Below, one piece after another: positions 27,464 through 36,368 of a stretch of DNA of 64,000 bases (positions are counted from its first letter, which is position 1; each line of letters opens with the position of its first letter). The notes beneath the pieces were generated by a model. The model saw nothing but the letters and a program-made list of their open reading frames with translations, had not been told where the DNA came from and made no database searches. A program made the translations under genes and the position numbers. The stretch spans positions 2,326,001-2,390,000 of the forward strand of contig NZ_VSRN01000001.1 in the NCBI RefSeq assembly GCF_008369915.1, in the 5' to 3' direction. This DNA is from Dyadobacter sp. UC 10 (GTDB lineage Bacteria; Bacteroidota; Bacteroidia; Cytophagales; Spirosomataceae).

Positions 27464-28249
27464 ATGCGCAAGCTGTACCTTATCATGATTTTCAGCATTT
27501 CTGCTGCCTTTGTTTTTGCTCAAAAACCCATAAACCGCTATTCTTCAAACGGGATCAGCGGGAAAAAGAGCTATAACCGCAGGCAGCAGCGCGAATTTTC
27601 GGCGGGAATTCGAACTGGCCTCACGCAGTTTTTCGGTGAATTGAACGGACAAGATATGCACACAATGCTGGGAGTAAATATTGGTAAATCGTTTACCAAA
27701 GAATTTTCTGTTCAAATCGATTTTACAGCAGGAAAAGTTGGCGGCGAGAAAATGGAATTCTTCAACTCCTATTTTGTAAATGAATACAACTCAGTCGAAC
27801 TACTGGCCAAATGGGACATTACCGAGCAGTTTAATGCATTTGAGCCCGGCCCGCTGCATGTGACTGTCTACGGTGGAATCGGGCAGATCTATTTTAGTGC
27901 AAATGCATTTGATCTCGATAACAACGACCTTGTGAGATTTACCAATAGCCAGTTAAGCGCGCGGAATCCGCTTTTTCTTCGCTGGGGACCTGCAACCGGG
28001 CCTTTGGGAATTAGAAAAACAAGAGAAGGAATTTTGCCCGTCGGCACCTCTCTTGAATATCTGCTGTTACCAGCGGTGAAAGTGGGCGCAGAGTACCGGT
28101 TTTACTTTGTACGTACCGACAAAATGGATGCCACATCCGGCAGAAGGCTCGTCAATCCTGAAGAAGCCGATTCTTACAGTAATACACCCAACGACAAGTT
28201 CAGTTTCCTCTCTTTCTTCTTAACTTACCATTTCGGAAAACGAAATTAA
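27464..28249 (+). CDS. Outer-membrane beta-barrel protein (DUF6089-like)
   Basis: 261 residues from ATG 27464, which opens a signal peptide (MRKLYLIMIFSISAAFVFAQ); an upstream in-frame ATG at 27365 adds a non-signal leader. The mature part has alternating hydrophobic strands (FSAGIRTGLTQFFGELNGQ, LGVNIGKSFTKEFSVQID, TVYGGIGQIYFSA, VGAEYRFYFVRTD) and ends FFLTYHFGKRN, an outer-membrane barrel pattern. Specific role unknown. Confidence 0.75.
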   Translation: MRKLYLIMIFSISAAFVFAQKPINRYSSNGISGKKSYNRRQQREFSAGIRTGLTQFFGELNGQDMHTMLGVNIGKSFTKEFSVQIDFTAGKVGGEKMEFFNSYFVNEYNSVELLAKWDITEQFNAFEPGPLHVTVYGGIGQIYFSANAFDLDNNDLVRFTNSQLSARNPLFLRWGPATGPLGIRKTREGILPVGTSLEYLLLPAVKVGAEYRFYFVRTDKMDATSGRRLVNPEEADSYSNTPNDKFSFLSFFLTYHFGKRN

Positions 28250-28271
28250 ATGGAAGTTATCATCGTTAAAA

Positions 28272-28853
28272 ATGGCAATTCACACCGTTAGCTACAAATT
28301 TTATCCTTCTTTACTCAACTGCTATGATCGTTTTGAAAAAGGCTTTCTGAGCGAACAGGAGCTGATTAACAGGGTTAACCGGGTACCAATGCCGCAAACC
28401 GAGGCACAACGAAAGGGTGTTATATTTGAGGATGCAGTTATTAAAGGAATTGACGAGGAAATGTTTGATCCGCAAATATTGGCCCAGGTCCGGGCGCTGC
28501 TGCCGCGACCGATGTTACGCACCCAGTTTTATTGCGAATATCAGCTTGAAAACGTATTGCTCTATGGTTATGTAGATGTTTTGGGCAAAATGTTCGCAGC
28601 AGACATTAAGACTACAAGCAATTATAAGCCAGACCATTACGCACAAAATCACCAGAATTTTTACCTTCCTGCGTTACGTTCGAAAGGTGTGCGCAGCCTG
28701 CGGTACATTATCACCGATTTCGATCAGGTTTACCAGGAGGAATACGACCATTCGATTGACCTTTCGGCGCAGGAAGCGCAGATTAAATCGTTTTGTGATT
28801 TTCTGGAAATGCACCGGACGGAAATTACTGATCGCCGGATTTTTGGCGGTTAG
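28272..28853 (+). CDS. PD-(D/E)XK nuclease-superfamily-like protein
   Basis: 193 residues, not recognised as a named family. The arrangement GVIFEDAV (about 49-56), GYVDVLGKMFAADIKTT (about 99-115, with D-x-K in ADIKTT) and QNFYLPAL fits the Glu, Asp and (D/E)xK plus QxxxY pattern of RecB/Cas4-type PD-(D/E)XK folds. It could be a nuclease or an inactive relative. It follows the beta-barrel gene by 22 nt, probably on the same transcript. Confidence 0.5.
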   Translation: MAIHTVSYKFYPSLLNCYDRFEKGFLSEQELINRVNRVPMPQTEAQRKGVIFEDAVIKGIDEEMFDPQILAQVRALLPRPMLRTQFYCEYQLENVLLYGYVDVLGKMFAADIKTTSNYKPDHYAQNHQNFYLPALRSKGVRSLRYIITDFDQVYQEEYDHSIDLSAQEAQIKSFCDFLEMHRTEITDRRIFGG

Positions 28854-29107
28854 TCAACCCAAATTTTTTCCTCTTTCAAACAATACTGTAAAAAGTTTTT
28901 GGCAGACATTTCTGAATAGTCGCTCACAAAACATTGAGCAGACTTTGCATTATCAAATTTTGCCTTCGCCCCCAACATCAACTCCGTTCCTTCGGAATTG
29001 ATTACGAATGTTTTGATGCAGACAATCTCCTCGCCAGCTTCATTACAATCACGGTGGAGGCAGATTTCGGTTTGTGTTTCCGGAAGGATGATGATTTTGA
29101 AGTTCAT
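28850..29107 (-). CDS. Hypothetical protein, 85 residues
   Basis: Starts MNFKIIILPETQTEICLHRD and ends LKEEKIWVD. Acidic, with four Cys, no signal or membrane segment. The frame extends to 29251, but that extension runs into the repeat array before fic; ATG 29107 is preferred. Its stop overlaps the end of the nuclease-like gene by 4 nt, tail to tail. Unknown function; real coding status likely but not proven. Confidence 0.5.
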   Translation of the reverse strand: MNFKIIILPETQTEICLHRDCNEAGEEIVCIKTFVINSEGTELMLGAKAKFDNAKSAQCFVSDYSEMSAKNFLQYCLKEEKIWVD

Positions 29108-29231
29108 GTGAATGTATAGTTTTGTCTGCTGTATTAATACATAATTACTGCTCACGAAGGTATGCCCGCCAAATAAGACTTTGCACAACAGATCTATTGT
29201 ATTGTCAAAACTTAGCATCTGACGAGTAGTA

Positions 29232-29362
29232 TAGTTTAGTTTTATCCCCAAAAACTAAACTAACGAATTTCTTATTTTAGTTTTCAGCCCAAAATCTAAA
29301 CTAAGGAAATTTTTAGTTTAGATTTACATCAATTTTCTAAACTAAGCGATTTGTTAGTTTAA
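29232..29362 (+). repeat. Operator-like array of TTAGTTTAG half-sites
   Basis: Seven half-sites of TTAGTTTAG or its complement alternate in orientation at 29232, 29255, 29275, 29296, 29313, 29337 and 29354, roughly 17-24 nt apart. The outermost pair is a perfect 12-bp inverted repeat (29232-29243 with 29251-29262, 7-nt spacer). 29313-29321 and 29337-29345 form a perfect 9-bp pair. The last half-site ends 11 nt before the fic ATG and overlaps a near-match to TAnnTTTG (29361-29368). Looks like a regulator-binding array between the divergent 29107 gene and fic. Confidence 0.75.
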
Positions 29363-29373
29363 CTTTTGATGCG

Positions 29374-30495
29374 ATGAAGAACTTTAAAGCAGGCGCGGTC
29401 ACCAACCAGGGGTATTATAAAAGCTTTCAACCCGAAAACATAAATCGGGACTGGCATGTAGATGATATGCAGCTACTTGGCTTACTAAGCAAAGCCGACA
29501 GGGACCTTGGCCGATTGGACATGTATTCGGAATATGTACATATTGACCTGTACATTCGCATGCATATCGCAAAAGAAGCTACCCAATCATCCAAAATTGA
29601 AGGCACCCGAACCAACATGGAGGAGGCTTTTCTGGAAAAAGATGAAATTTCGATGGAAAAACGCGATGACTGGGAGGAAGTGCAAAACTACATCAGCGCA
29701 ATGAATGAGGCTGTGAAACAACTGCATACGCTCCCATTTTCGTCCCGGCTCATACGACAGACGCATAAGATATTACTTCAGGGAGTGCGTGGCAGGCATA
29801 AGCAGCCCGGCGAGTACCGCACGAGCCAAAATTGGATTGGCGGAGCAAGTATCAATGACGCCGTATTTGTACCGCCGGTGCATAGTTCGATTGCGGACCT
29901 GATGTCGGACATTGAAAAATTCGCAAATGACGAAATCAACCCTTTGCCCGACTTATTGAAAATCGGGCTGATCCACTATCAATTTGAAACAATCCACCCG
30001 TTTCTCGATGGAAACGGGCGAGTTGGGCGGTTATTGATTACACTTTATCTGGTCAATAAAGGAATACTTAAACAGCCAATCCTTTATTTATCGGATTATT
30101 TTGAGAGAAACAGGGCTTTGTATTACGACAATTTGATGCGCGCCCGGACACACAATGATATCAATCAATGGTTAAAATTCTTTCTGGTCGGTGTTATTGA
30201 AATCTCTAAAACAGGCGTGAAGACCTTTGATGGCATTTTGCAGCTACAACGAAATCTTGAAGTCAAACTCCAATCTTTCGGCACACGCGCCGCAGAGGCA
30301 AAAAAAATCGTGGAGTACCTATACGAGCAGCCGGTTATTGACGTGGCCCGAATTGAGGCAATCACAGGAAAATCGAAGGCTACTAACTACAAATTATTGG
30401 CGGACTTTGAAAGGTTGGAAATACTGCAAGAGGTATCAGGCGGGCTACGGAACAAGCTTTATGTATTTAAGGATTACCTAGACCTATTTCGATAG
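29374..30495 (+). CDS. Fic family protein with N-terminal inhibitory motif and C-terminal winged helix
   Basis: AMP-transferase (Fic) fold. 373 residues: Fic_N-type helices with the inhibitory motif SSKIEGT at 72-78 (Glu76 would block ATP binding, a class II autoinhibited Fic), the active-site motif HPFLDGNGRVGR at 208-219 with the catalytic His, and a C-terminal winged-helix-like segment (VARIEAITGKSKATNYKLLADFERLEILQEV) from about 315. All key residues are intact. The DNA-binding-like tail together with the repeat array at its promoter suggests autoregulation. Target protein unknown. Confidence 0.9.
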   Translation: MKNFKAGAVTNQGYYKSFQPENINRDWHVDDMQLLGLLSKADRDLGRLDMYSEYVHIDLYIRMHIAKEATQSSKIEGTRTNMEEAFLEKDEISMEKRDDWEEVQNYISAMNEAVKQLHTLPFSSRLIRQTHKILLQGVRGRHKQPGEYRTSQNWIGGASINDAVFVPPVHSSIADLMSDIEKFANDEINPLPDLLKIGLIHYQFETIHPFLDGNGRVGRLLITLYLVNKGILKQPILYLSDYFERNRALYYDNLMRARTHNDINQWLKFFLVGVIEISKTGVKTFDGILQLQRNLEVKLQSFGTRAAEAKKIVEYLYEQPVIDVARIEAITGKSKATNYKLLADFERLEILQEVSGGLRNKLYVFKDYLDLFR

Positions 30496-31067
30496 ATACC
30501 CATAAGGTACATTAGACGTTTACACTTTATCGTTGCTGCTTCTGTAAAGCTATATAAGGGAAACACTTTCTTTTGCAGATGCAAAAAGGCATGCCCCAAC
30601 ATTGATTCGTTTTTGAAATTAACCGCCTAATAACTGGCGACTTGCCGCTTGTTCATTGTCCTCGGCGGGTTTGTAAATGACTGAATCTTAAATCGTAATC
30701 TCACGGATCGATTTAATTATTTCATCTTTTACAAACTATTATTATGAGAAAATTACCCCTTCGGAGGCGCATTACGCCGTATTTTTCATTCCTCCTCATT
30801 TTGTCTTCTTCTTTGTAAACCAGTCATGCCGTGACGACCTTGACAGTAAGACATCTCCCGAAGAAAGTCAGGTAAGCCAAACTGGCGGATCAGAAAACAA
30901 AATGATCAGCTACGACCAATTCTGATCGGGTTAAGGCGGCTACGACCTTAGGGCAACATGGATTAGTTTTTAAAAAAAATGGGGCTTTGGTCAGTTCCAA
31001 GGAAATTGACCCAACTTGCCCAAACTAAAATATGAGCTAAATCGGCCACAAAAAACCATCACCACCT
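30496..31067 (+). other. Low-coding intergenic region with gene remnant
   Basis: 572 nt between fic and the first small paralogue. Apart from the broken lipoprotein-like frame at 30744-30925, no gene, tRNA or strong hairpin is seen. Confidence 0.5.
30744..30925 (+). pseudogene. Probable remnant of a secreted lipoprotein gene
   Basis: ATG at 30744 opens a signal-peptide-like run (MRKLPLRRRITPYFSFLLIL) that hits a stop at 30816. The frame shifted by one base continues through a lipobox-like NQSC and a Ser/Asp/Glu-rich stretch (RDDLDSKTSPEESQVSQTGG) to a stop at 30923. Reading the two together suggests a frameshifted, truncated lipoprotein N-terminus. Confidence 0.35.
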
Positions 31068-31679
31068 ATGGTAAAGTTTTTGCTTTCCCTAACAAAAAAG
31101 TTTTTGCTCGCCCTCGGACTTGCTATGCTAGTTCTTATCTTAATAACCATCGACTGGAGAACCGATGGAACTTGCGATGTGGTGGAAAAGGTAAGCTTCC
31201 GAGGGATACATTTTCAATTTCCTATTAAAGTACGAGGAGTATTGAAAACGCCAATGACTGGATTTTCACGCTATCATACTCAGCTACAAACAGACTCCAT
31301 TGGAGGGAAAAATATCTCCGGCAAATGGTTTTTTGAATGGGACTATGGACTTTCGAGACCAAAAGAAATTACAGATACTGTGAGAGAACAGTTAATCCAC
31401 GGAGTCGCATTCGAGCTTTATGAAGACAGTTGTAAAAGTAATCACGAAATCGTCGAAGAGGTCCAGAATATGTACCCTGGCAACTTCAGATATTTCGAAA
31501 ATTACGGAAATGGCTCGTTTATATGGGAGCGGGATTGTATGACCATCTTTGTAAAAAGAATCTATCCATACCAGAAAGGGTACTCCATACCTGAGGTATC
31601 CTTTTGTTACGGACTTACTTCGTCACAAGTGTCAACATATGCAACCTACACGGGCTATTTTAATAGCGATCCAGACTAG
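31068..31679 (+). CDS. Membrane-anchored hypothetical protein, tandem paralogue A
   Basis: 203 residues: short basic N-terminus, one hydrophobic segment (FLLALGLAMLVLILITI), then a soluble domain with four Cys in GTCDVVEKVSFRGIHFQFP, EDSCKSNHEIVEEVQ, WERDCMTIFVKR and VSFCYGL that could form two disulfides, and the conserved block LQTDSIGGKNISGKWFFEWD. Probably exported and anchored in the inner membrane. The family is not recognised. A second copy follows after 57 nt. Confidence 0.7.
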   Translation: MVKFLLSLTKKFLLALGLAMLVLILITIDWRTDGTCDVVEKVSFRGIHFQFPIKVRGVLKTPMTGFSRYHTQLQTDSIGGKNISGKWFFEWDYGLSRPKEITDTVREQLIHGVAFELYEDSCKSNHEIVEEVQNMYPGNFRYFENYGNGSFIWERDCMTIFVKRIYPYQKGYSIPEVSFCYGLTSSQVSTYATYTGYFNSDPD

Positions 31680-31736
31680 CTGAGCATTACAATAGAATGA
31701 AGAATGCAAACGCCCTAACGATTACAGTTATCACTT

Positions 31737-32321
31737 ATGAATAAGTTTCTGTATCCCGTTGCTTTCGGAATCCTCGCGCTCATCTTAGTAACTCCCTGGG
31801 ATACCGAAGGAACCTGCTATCAACTAGAAAAGGTGAGCTTCCGAGGAATTCACTTTCAATTTCCGATCAAAGTACGCGGCGCGCTGCGGGCTCCAATGGG
31901 TGACTTTTCAAGGCATTATACGTGGTTACAGACTGACTCTATCGGCGGCAAAAATATTAGCGGAAAATGGTTCTTTGAATGGGATTCCCAATGGAGCAAG
32001 CAAGATCCAATCACTGAAACTTTTAAAGAAAAACTAGTCTACGGAGTTGCATTTGAACTTCATGACGATAGTTGTAAAACCAGTCAGGAGATCGTCGAAG
32101 AGATCCAGAAGCTGTATCCAGGCAACTACCGATACGTTGAAGAATATGGAAATCCGTGTTTTATATGGGAACGAGACTGTATGACCATTTTTGTCAAACG
32201 AGCTTATGCATATCCTAAGGGGTACAGTGTCCCGGAAGTCTCCTTTTGCTACGGACTGAATTCTTTACAAGTGGATAAATACGGAAAGTATACCGGTTAT
32301 GTCAAGGGACTCCCCGATTGA
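31737..32321 (+). CDS. Membrane-anchored hypothetical protein, tandem paralogue B
   Basis: 194 residues, closely similar to the preceding gene along its whole length (shared KVSFRGIHFQFPIKVRG, QTDSIGGKNISGKWFFEWD, WERDCMTIFVKR), with the same Cys positions plus one extra (GNPCFIW). N-terminal hydrophobic segment FLYPVAFGILALILV. The pair arose by tandem duplication; the function is unknown. Ends before a hairpin shared with the convergent gene. Confidence 0.7.
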   Translation: MNKFLYPVAFGILALILVTPWDTEGTCYQLEKVSFRGIHFQFPIKVRGALRAPMGDFSRHYTWLQTDSIGGKNISGKWFFEWDSQWSKQDPITETFKEKLVYGVAFELHDDSCKTSQEIVEEIQKLYPGNYRYVEEYGNPCFIWERDCMTIFVKRAYAYPKGYSVPEVSFCYGLNSLQVDKYGKYTGYVKGLPD

Positions 32322-32337
32322 CTGTGCCATCACATTT

Positions 32338-32364
32338 CGGAGCCCTGATATAATCAGGGCTCCG
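32338..32364. terminator. Hairpin between convergent genes
   Basis: CGGAGCCCTGAT (32338-32349) pairs perfectly with ATCAGGGCTCCG (32353-32364) around a 3-nt loop. There is no T run on either side, so it may act as an mRNA 3' end-stabilising or weak terminator hairpin. Confidence 0.55.
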
Positions 32365-32373
32365 ATACAATAC

Positions 32374-33864
32374 CTACTTACGAATCAAAACCTTTTGAGA
32401 ATTCATGGCACCATCAAAATGCGTGGTTGTCACAACGTACATTCCTGATGCCAGATTTTTGCAATCTATACCTTCTGATGTGATTTTCACGGCTTTGTAT
32501 ACATTACGCCCAAAAAAATCGACAATCGTAACTTGCTTAATGTCAGCGCTATTACTAACTAATATCCGGTCGGCTGTCGGATTTGGAAATAGCGTAATAG
32601 CTGATCCTGTTTTAATCTTTATACTTTCGATATTGCTGTAAGCAAATGTTTCGTCGAGGTCTACCATTTTAAGACGGTACAAATTTTCACCGTCGACAGG
32701 AGATTGATCAGTAAACGAATAATGTCTCGACTGACTGCTTTCCTGATGCGACGACACCGTTCCAATCCGGTTCCAGGATTTCCCGTTAACGCTGTGCTCG
32801 ATATCAAAATGGCTGCTGTTGGTTTCAGAAGTGGTTGTCCAATTAAGATTTACTGATTGACCTTCCTTTGAAGCCGTAAATTTCGCCAGACTGACCGGCA
32901 ACGTAATGGTATTTTCGGAAAAGTAGAAATTATGAAACTCAAATCCATTTAGTTGATTAAAATGTCCACCGATAATCGACTGTCCGTTAATAGAGCCACC
33001 ATTACCACTCAAACCAGCCTTCGGCGCCAGGAAGCTTCCCAAAAATTTATAATGTGCGAGGGAAATTGCAGTTGCATTAGGGAAGTTGAACAGCACCCTG
33101 ACATTCGCTTCGTCCGCACCATTCATTTTCATGCTGCCGCCATTGATGGAAAGCGTCTGGTTTAGGATATTGATGATCGCCGACGCGCCAGTCGGTATTT
33201 CCACCCTGATTTCGTCGCTACTCATATTGTCTGGTAACGTGATGTTAAAGACATTCAAACCATCGCTCGTACCTTTCAGCACATATTGGTGGTAACCATC
33301 GAAGGTGACCGTCCCGGTATTTTCAAGTGTGTTCAATAGCCCACTGAGTGTCCGGTAATAACCAAGCAGCTTATTATCTGAAAATTTGATGTGATCCAAT
33401 ACTCCGCCTGTTATTGTGGAGCCGGGCGCCAGCAAGCTCGGAAGCACGTTGCCTGTCGGAGCGGTGTTGTAAATCAGATTTCCCCGAAGTCCCCAGTTAC
33501 CGCCGCCAGCATTATTAAACTGACCATTAACAACCAGATTATCCGTGAAATCCGGCGCATTAACTCCCACTCCCCCGGTTCCAACGCTGTAACCTCCGGT
33601 ATTGATATTCATATTCCCGGCAACGGCCAGCCTACCTTCCACGTCACCTGAATTGGTTTGAAAATCCCCGAAAATGATGGCGTTAAAATTACCATTCCCA
33701 ATAAAGTTAGCCGACAAAAATTCATCGGGAATGGTCAGTCTCGTCCTGGAACCCTGCGCAACTGACTGTTGCCCAAGCCAAAGCAAAGTGATAGAACTAA
33801 TTAGCGCGTATCGATAAAATTTTAGCGATGACACATTGTAGGTCAATGTAGAAAAAATTTTCAT
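32374..33864 (-). CDS. Choice-of-anchor A family protein with type IX sorting tail
   Basis: 496 residues from ATG 33864, which gives a long signal peptide ending near WLGQQSVAQ. Residues 45-300 form the choice-of-anchor A / collagen-binding-like adhesin domain (NGNFNAIIFGDFQTNSGDVEGRLAVAGN; the late GSFLAPKAG and SIIGGHFNQLNGFEFHN). The C-terminus has a fibronectin-like segment (LPVSLAKFTASKEGQSVNLNW) and a type A sorting tail (LFPNPTADRILV, LASGMYVV, KVLIRK). A surface adhesin exported by type IX secretion is the likely role. A further in-frame start at 33951 lacks a signal at its N-terminus. Confidence 0.85.
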   Translation of the reverse strand: MKIFSTLTYNVSSLKFYRYALISSITLLWLGQQSVAQGSRTRLTIPDEFLSANFIGNGNFNAIIFGDFQTNSGDVEGRLAVAGNMNINTGGYSVGTGGVGVNAPDFTDNLVVNGQFNNAGGGNWGLRGNLIYNTAPTGNVLPSLLAPGSTITGGVLDHIKFSDNKLLGYYRTLSGLLNTLENTGTVTFDGYHQYVLKGTSDGLNVFNITLPDNMSSDEIRVEIPTGASAIINILNQTLSINGGSMKMNGADEANVRVLFNFPNATAISLAHYKFLGSFLAPKAGLSGNGGSINGQSIIGGHFNQLNGFEFHNFYFSENTITLPVSLAKFTASKEGQSVNLNWTTTSETNSSHFDIEHSVNGKSWNRIGTVSSHQESSQSRHYSFTDQSPVDGENLYRLKMVDLDETFAYSNIESIKIKTGSAITLFPNPTADRILVSNSADIKQVTIVDFFGRNVYKAVKITSEGIDCKNLASGMYVVTTTHFDGAMNSQKVLIRK

Positions 33865-34243
33865 AACATTTTGATAGAGAAGTGATTGAGTAACCTGTTT
33901 ACAGGAAGTTACACAATGAAAAATGCAGAAGTCAAGAAAAATTTTACCCAATCCTCATCTTCCCTCAAAAAGCTATATTTAGAAGAAAAAGGTTAATAAA
34001 TACGATCAATTCCGACAAACATCCATCGCGGCTTATGTAGAAATAGCGCAAGGTGAACACCAAAAGCTTTTCTGATATTAATTGAAAAACAATGGCGGGT
34101 GGAGCGAGCTATATCGCATATCCATATCGTCATCGGGTCCCTATTTACCGCTAACTCAAACGATTTGTCTTCATTTGGTTTTTCGAGTACATTCGATAGC
34201 CTGCCCACTACGTCTCGTTACGGAATCTTTTTGCTTCTTCAAG
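33865..34243. other. Divergent intergenic region, anchor-A protein and peroxidase
   Basis: 379 nt. An imperfect palindrome at 33890-33912 has outer arms GTAAC/GTTAC and an inner CCTGTTTACAGG, 26 nt upstream of the minus-strand ATG, and could be an operator. The plus frame is open from 34082 but has no signal until ATG 34244. No clear promoter boxes were found. Confidence 0.4.
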
Positions 34244-36181
34244 ATGAAAAACAGACTTTTTTCGGCGCTGTGCCTTGCCGTAGTTATTTTGTTTTGCGCC
34301 GCTATTTTCCGCAATAATAGTGGGACGAAGACCAGCGCCGCCCAAAAGGCAAGGGAAATCTATCTGAATGAAATGAAGCGGCTGGACTCTATGCTCGTTG
34401 CGTACCCTACCTATTTTTTGGATAGCAACTATGCCGCAAGGGTTCGAGTTTACACCGATCTCGCGCGGCAGTTCAAGCGTGTGGAGCTTTTCTTCCTCTA
34501 TTTTTATCCTGAAAAAGCATACACAACGATGTGGCAGCCGATCCAGGCTACAAAGCAGCCGGTCGGGCCAGCATTACCAGACAATTTCTTGATAGCCGGG
34601 CCTTTCGGTATCGATGCGGATTCAGTCGTCGCCAAATCAAGTAAGGCGAATCGCGATTTTGAAAAAATGTTCATTACGCGTGCTGCCAATAACTTCCGGG
34701 CGACGTTGGCGGGATTACAATACGAGAAAAACATTCCACTGATGACAGATGCACAGGTCATGGAAGCCATGAAACTGCAAATGTTCAATATCACCAGCGT
34801 CGGGCTCGGCAATGGCGATTTTCAACTCAATCCGGTCAATTTGCCGTGCGTTCAGGCTGAAATAGAGGTTTGGAGTAAGGTCCTGAGATTATATCTGGCG
34901 CAGCTTCCCAGCTCTTCCAAAAACCTCAAAACCCAGATTGAACATTTGCTCAACGAGACTGAAAAATACCTAGTGTTAAATACTGATTTTGACACATTTG
35001 ATAGAATGGAATTGTTGACCAGCTATCTGAATCCACTCTCCAAACATTTGGTTACAGTCAGAAAAATGCTGAATATCCACGCCGAACACCGCTTTGCAGC
35101 CCTTAACCCCGAGACTAGTGGACTGTTTGAAGCCGATATTTTCAACCTGTCTTTCTTCACGCCCGACAGTAGCGTTACGCTTTTCAAGGAGCGCGCGGAA
35201 TTAGGCAAAGTCCTGTTTTTCGACCCGATTCTCTCCGACAATAACGAGCGCTCCTGTGCGTCGTGTCACAAACCTGAAATGGCATTTACCGATGGTTTGG
35301 GAAAAAGTATGAGCTTCACGCTCGATCAGCTGCTCCGGAATGCACCTACGGTTATCAATTCGGTTTTCCAGCCGTCACAGTTTTGGGATTCCCGTGTTAA
35401 TTCGCTCGAAGATCAGGCGGATTCTGTGATCATGAATCCCAATGAAATGCACGGAACATCCTTTGAGATCGTGACAGAGCGTATTACTGCCAGCGAAGAC
35501 TATATCAAGCTTTTCAACAAAGCATTCCCTGAAACGATCAAACATGGAATAGCCAGAAAGCACATTAAAAGTGCTATTGCGACTTACGAAAGGACATTAG
35601 TTGGTCTAAATTCTCGTTTTGACAAATATATGAGAGGGGATAAATCAGCTTTGACCTCCCAGGAAATAAATGGATTTAATGTCTTTATGGGAAAAGGTCG
35701 TTGCGGAAGCTGTCATTATGCGCCTCTGTTTAATGGCACAGTGCCGCCATACTTTGCAATTTCCGACCATCGTAGTTTAGGCGTGCCAGTTAAAGATACG
35801 ATGAGCAAATACGAGCTTGATGCGGACGTTGGTTTGCAACATTCTACTCGGAATCCTTTGTTCAAGTCTTCATTTAAAGTCCCGACTGTCAGGAATGCGG
35901 CCCTCACCGCACCGTATATGCATAATGGTATTTACCAGACGCTGGATCAGGTGGTTGACTTTTACAATCATGGAGCAGGCAATAAATTTGGATTTCGAGG
36001 CCTCTTCATAACCATTCTGCCGGATTCATTAAACCTCAACGTCACAGAAAAAAAGGACCTAATTTCGTTCATACACACACTCACGGACACCTCAGGTACC
36101 AGTGAGCGGCCGAAGCATTTACCAAAAATTAAAGGCAAATTCGCCGCGCTTAACGATCGTATAATCGGCGGGAAATTTTAG
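34244..36181 (+). CDS. Di-haem cytochrome-c peroxidase (MauG/CcpA-like)
   Basis: 645 residues from ATG 34244, which begins a signal/anchor (MKNRLFSALCLAVVILFCAAIF). Residues ~25-300 are a helical N-terminal extension of unknown role. The C-terminal ~320 residues are a di-haem peroxidase with haem motifs CASCH (338-342) and CGSCH (487-491), the conserved LGKVLFFDPILS, and VPTVRNAALTAPYMHNG. Periplasmic; would reduce hydrogen peroxide or oxidise a partner protein. It ends before a strong hairpin. Confidence 0.88.
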   Translation: MKNRLFSALCLAVVILFCAAIFRNNSGTKTSAAQKAREIYLNEMKRLDSMLVAYPTYFLDSNYAARVRVYTDLARQFKRVELFFLYFYPEKAYTTMWQPIQATKQPVGPALPDNFLIAGPFGIDADSVVAKSSKANRDFEKMFITRAANNFRATLAGLQYEKNIPLMTDAQVMEAMKLQMFNITSVGLGNGDFQLNPVNLPCVQAEIEVWSKVLRLYLAQLPSSSKNLKTQIEHLLNETEKYLVLNTDFDTFDRMELLTSYLNPLSKHLVTVRKMLNIHAEHRFAALNPETSGLFEADIFNLSFFTPDSSVTLFKERAELGKVLFFDPILSDNNERSCASCHKPEMAFTDGLGKSMSFTLDQLLRNAPTVINSVFQPSQFWDSRVNSLEDQADSVIMNPNEMHGTSFEIVTERITASEDYIKLFNKAFPETIKHGIARKHIKSAIATYERTLVGLNSRFDKYMRGDKSALTSQEINGFNVFMGKGRCGSCHYAPLFNGTVPPYFAISDHRSLGVPVKDTMSKYELDADVGLQHSTRNPLFKSSFKVPTVRNAALTAPYMHNGIYQTLDQVVDFYNHGAGNKFGFRGLFITILPDSLNLNVTEKKDLISFIHTLTDTSGTSERPKHLPKIKGKFAALNDRIIGGKF

Positions 36182-36198
36182 TTAAAATTTCAAACAAA

Positions 36199-36228
36199 AA
36201 AGCCGCTGCGATTGCTCGTAGCGGCTTT
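36199..36228. terminator. Bidirectional terminator; ancestral tRNA-Phe terminator
   Basis: AAAGCCGCT (36199-36207) pairs with AGCGGCTTT (36220-36228), with further pairing CGA/TCG in the loop. Poly-A on the left gives a T run on minus. It ends the peroxidase gene on plus. Because it sits just beyond the left copy of the tRNA-Phe end, it is probably the terminator tRNA-Phe had before the island inserted. Confidence 0.75.
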
Positions 36229-36232
36229 AAGT

Positions 36233-36256
36233 TGTGGTGATGGACGGAATCGAACC
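36233..36256 (-). repeat. att copy, left end of island
   Basis: 24 nt identical to 52943-52966, the 3' end of tRNA-Phe (T-arm and acceptor 3' strand). A directly repeated tRNA end beside an integrase gene marks a site-specific integration junction. The sequence to its right is not a functional tRNA, although a GAGCTAC at 36303-36309 echoes the tRNA D-arm. Confidence 0.9.
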
Positions 36257-36368
36257 TTTGATTTCTACTTTCATGAGCTTTTCGTTAAAATATTCTGATT
36301 CTGAGCTACTAATGGCAAATATATAAAATTGAACCAAGTAACATGCAACCTTAAAAAGTAATTTTCTC

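Noticed and set aside
36257..36320. A second complete tRNA next to the left att copy
   Set aside because: Only the 24-nt 3' end matches tRNA-Phe; the anticodon and acceptor 5' parts do not pair, and the GAGCTAC echo is spaced 8 nt too far.
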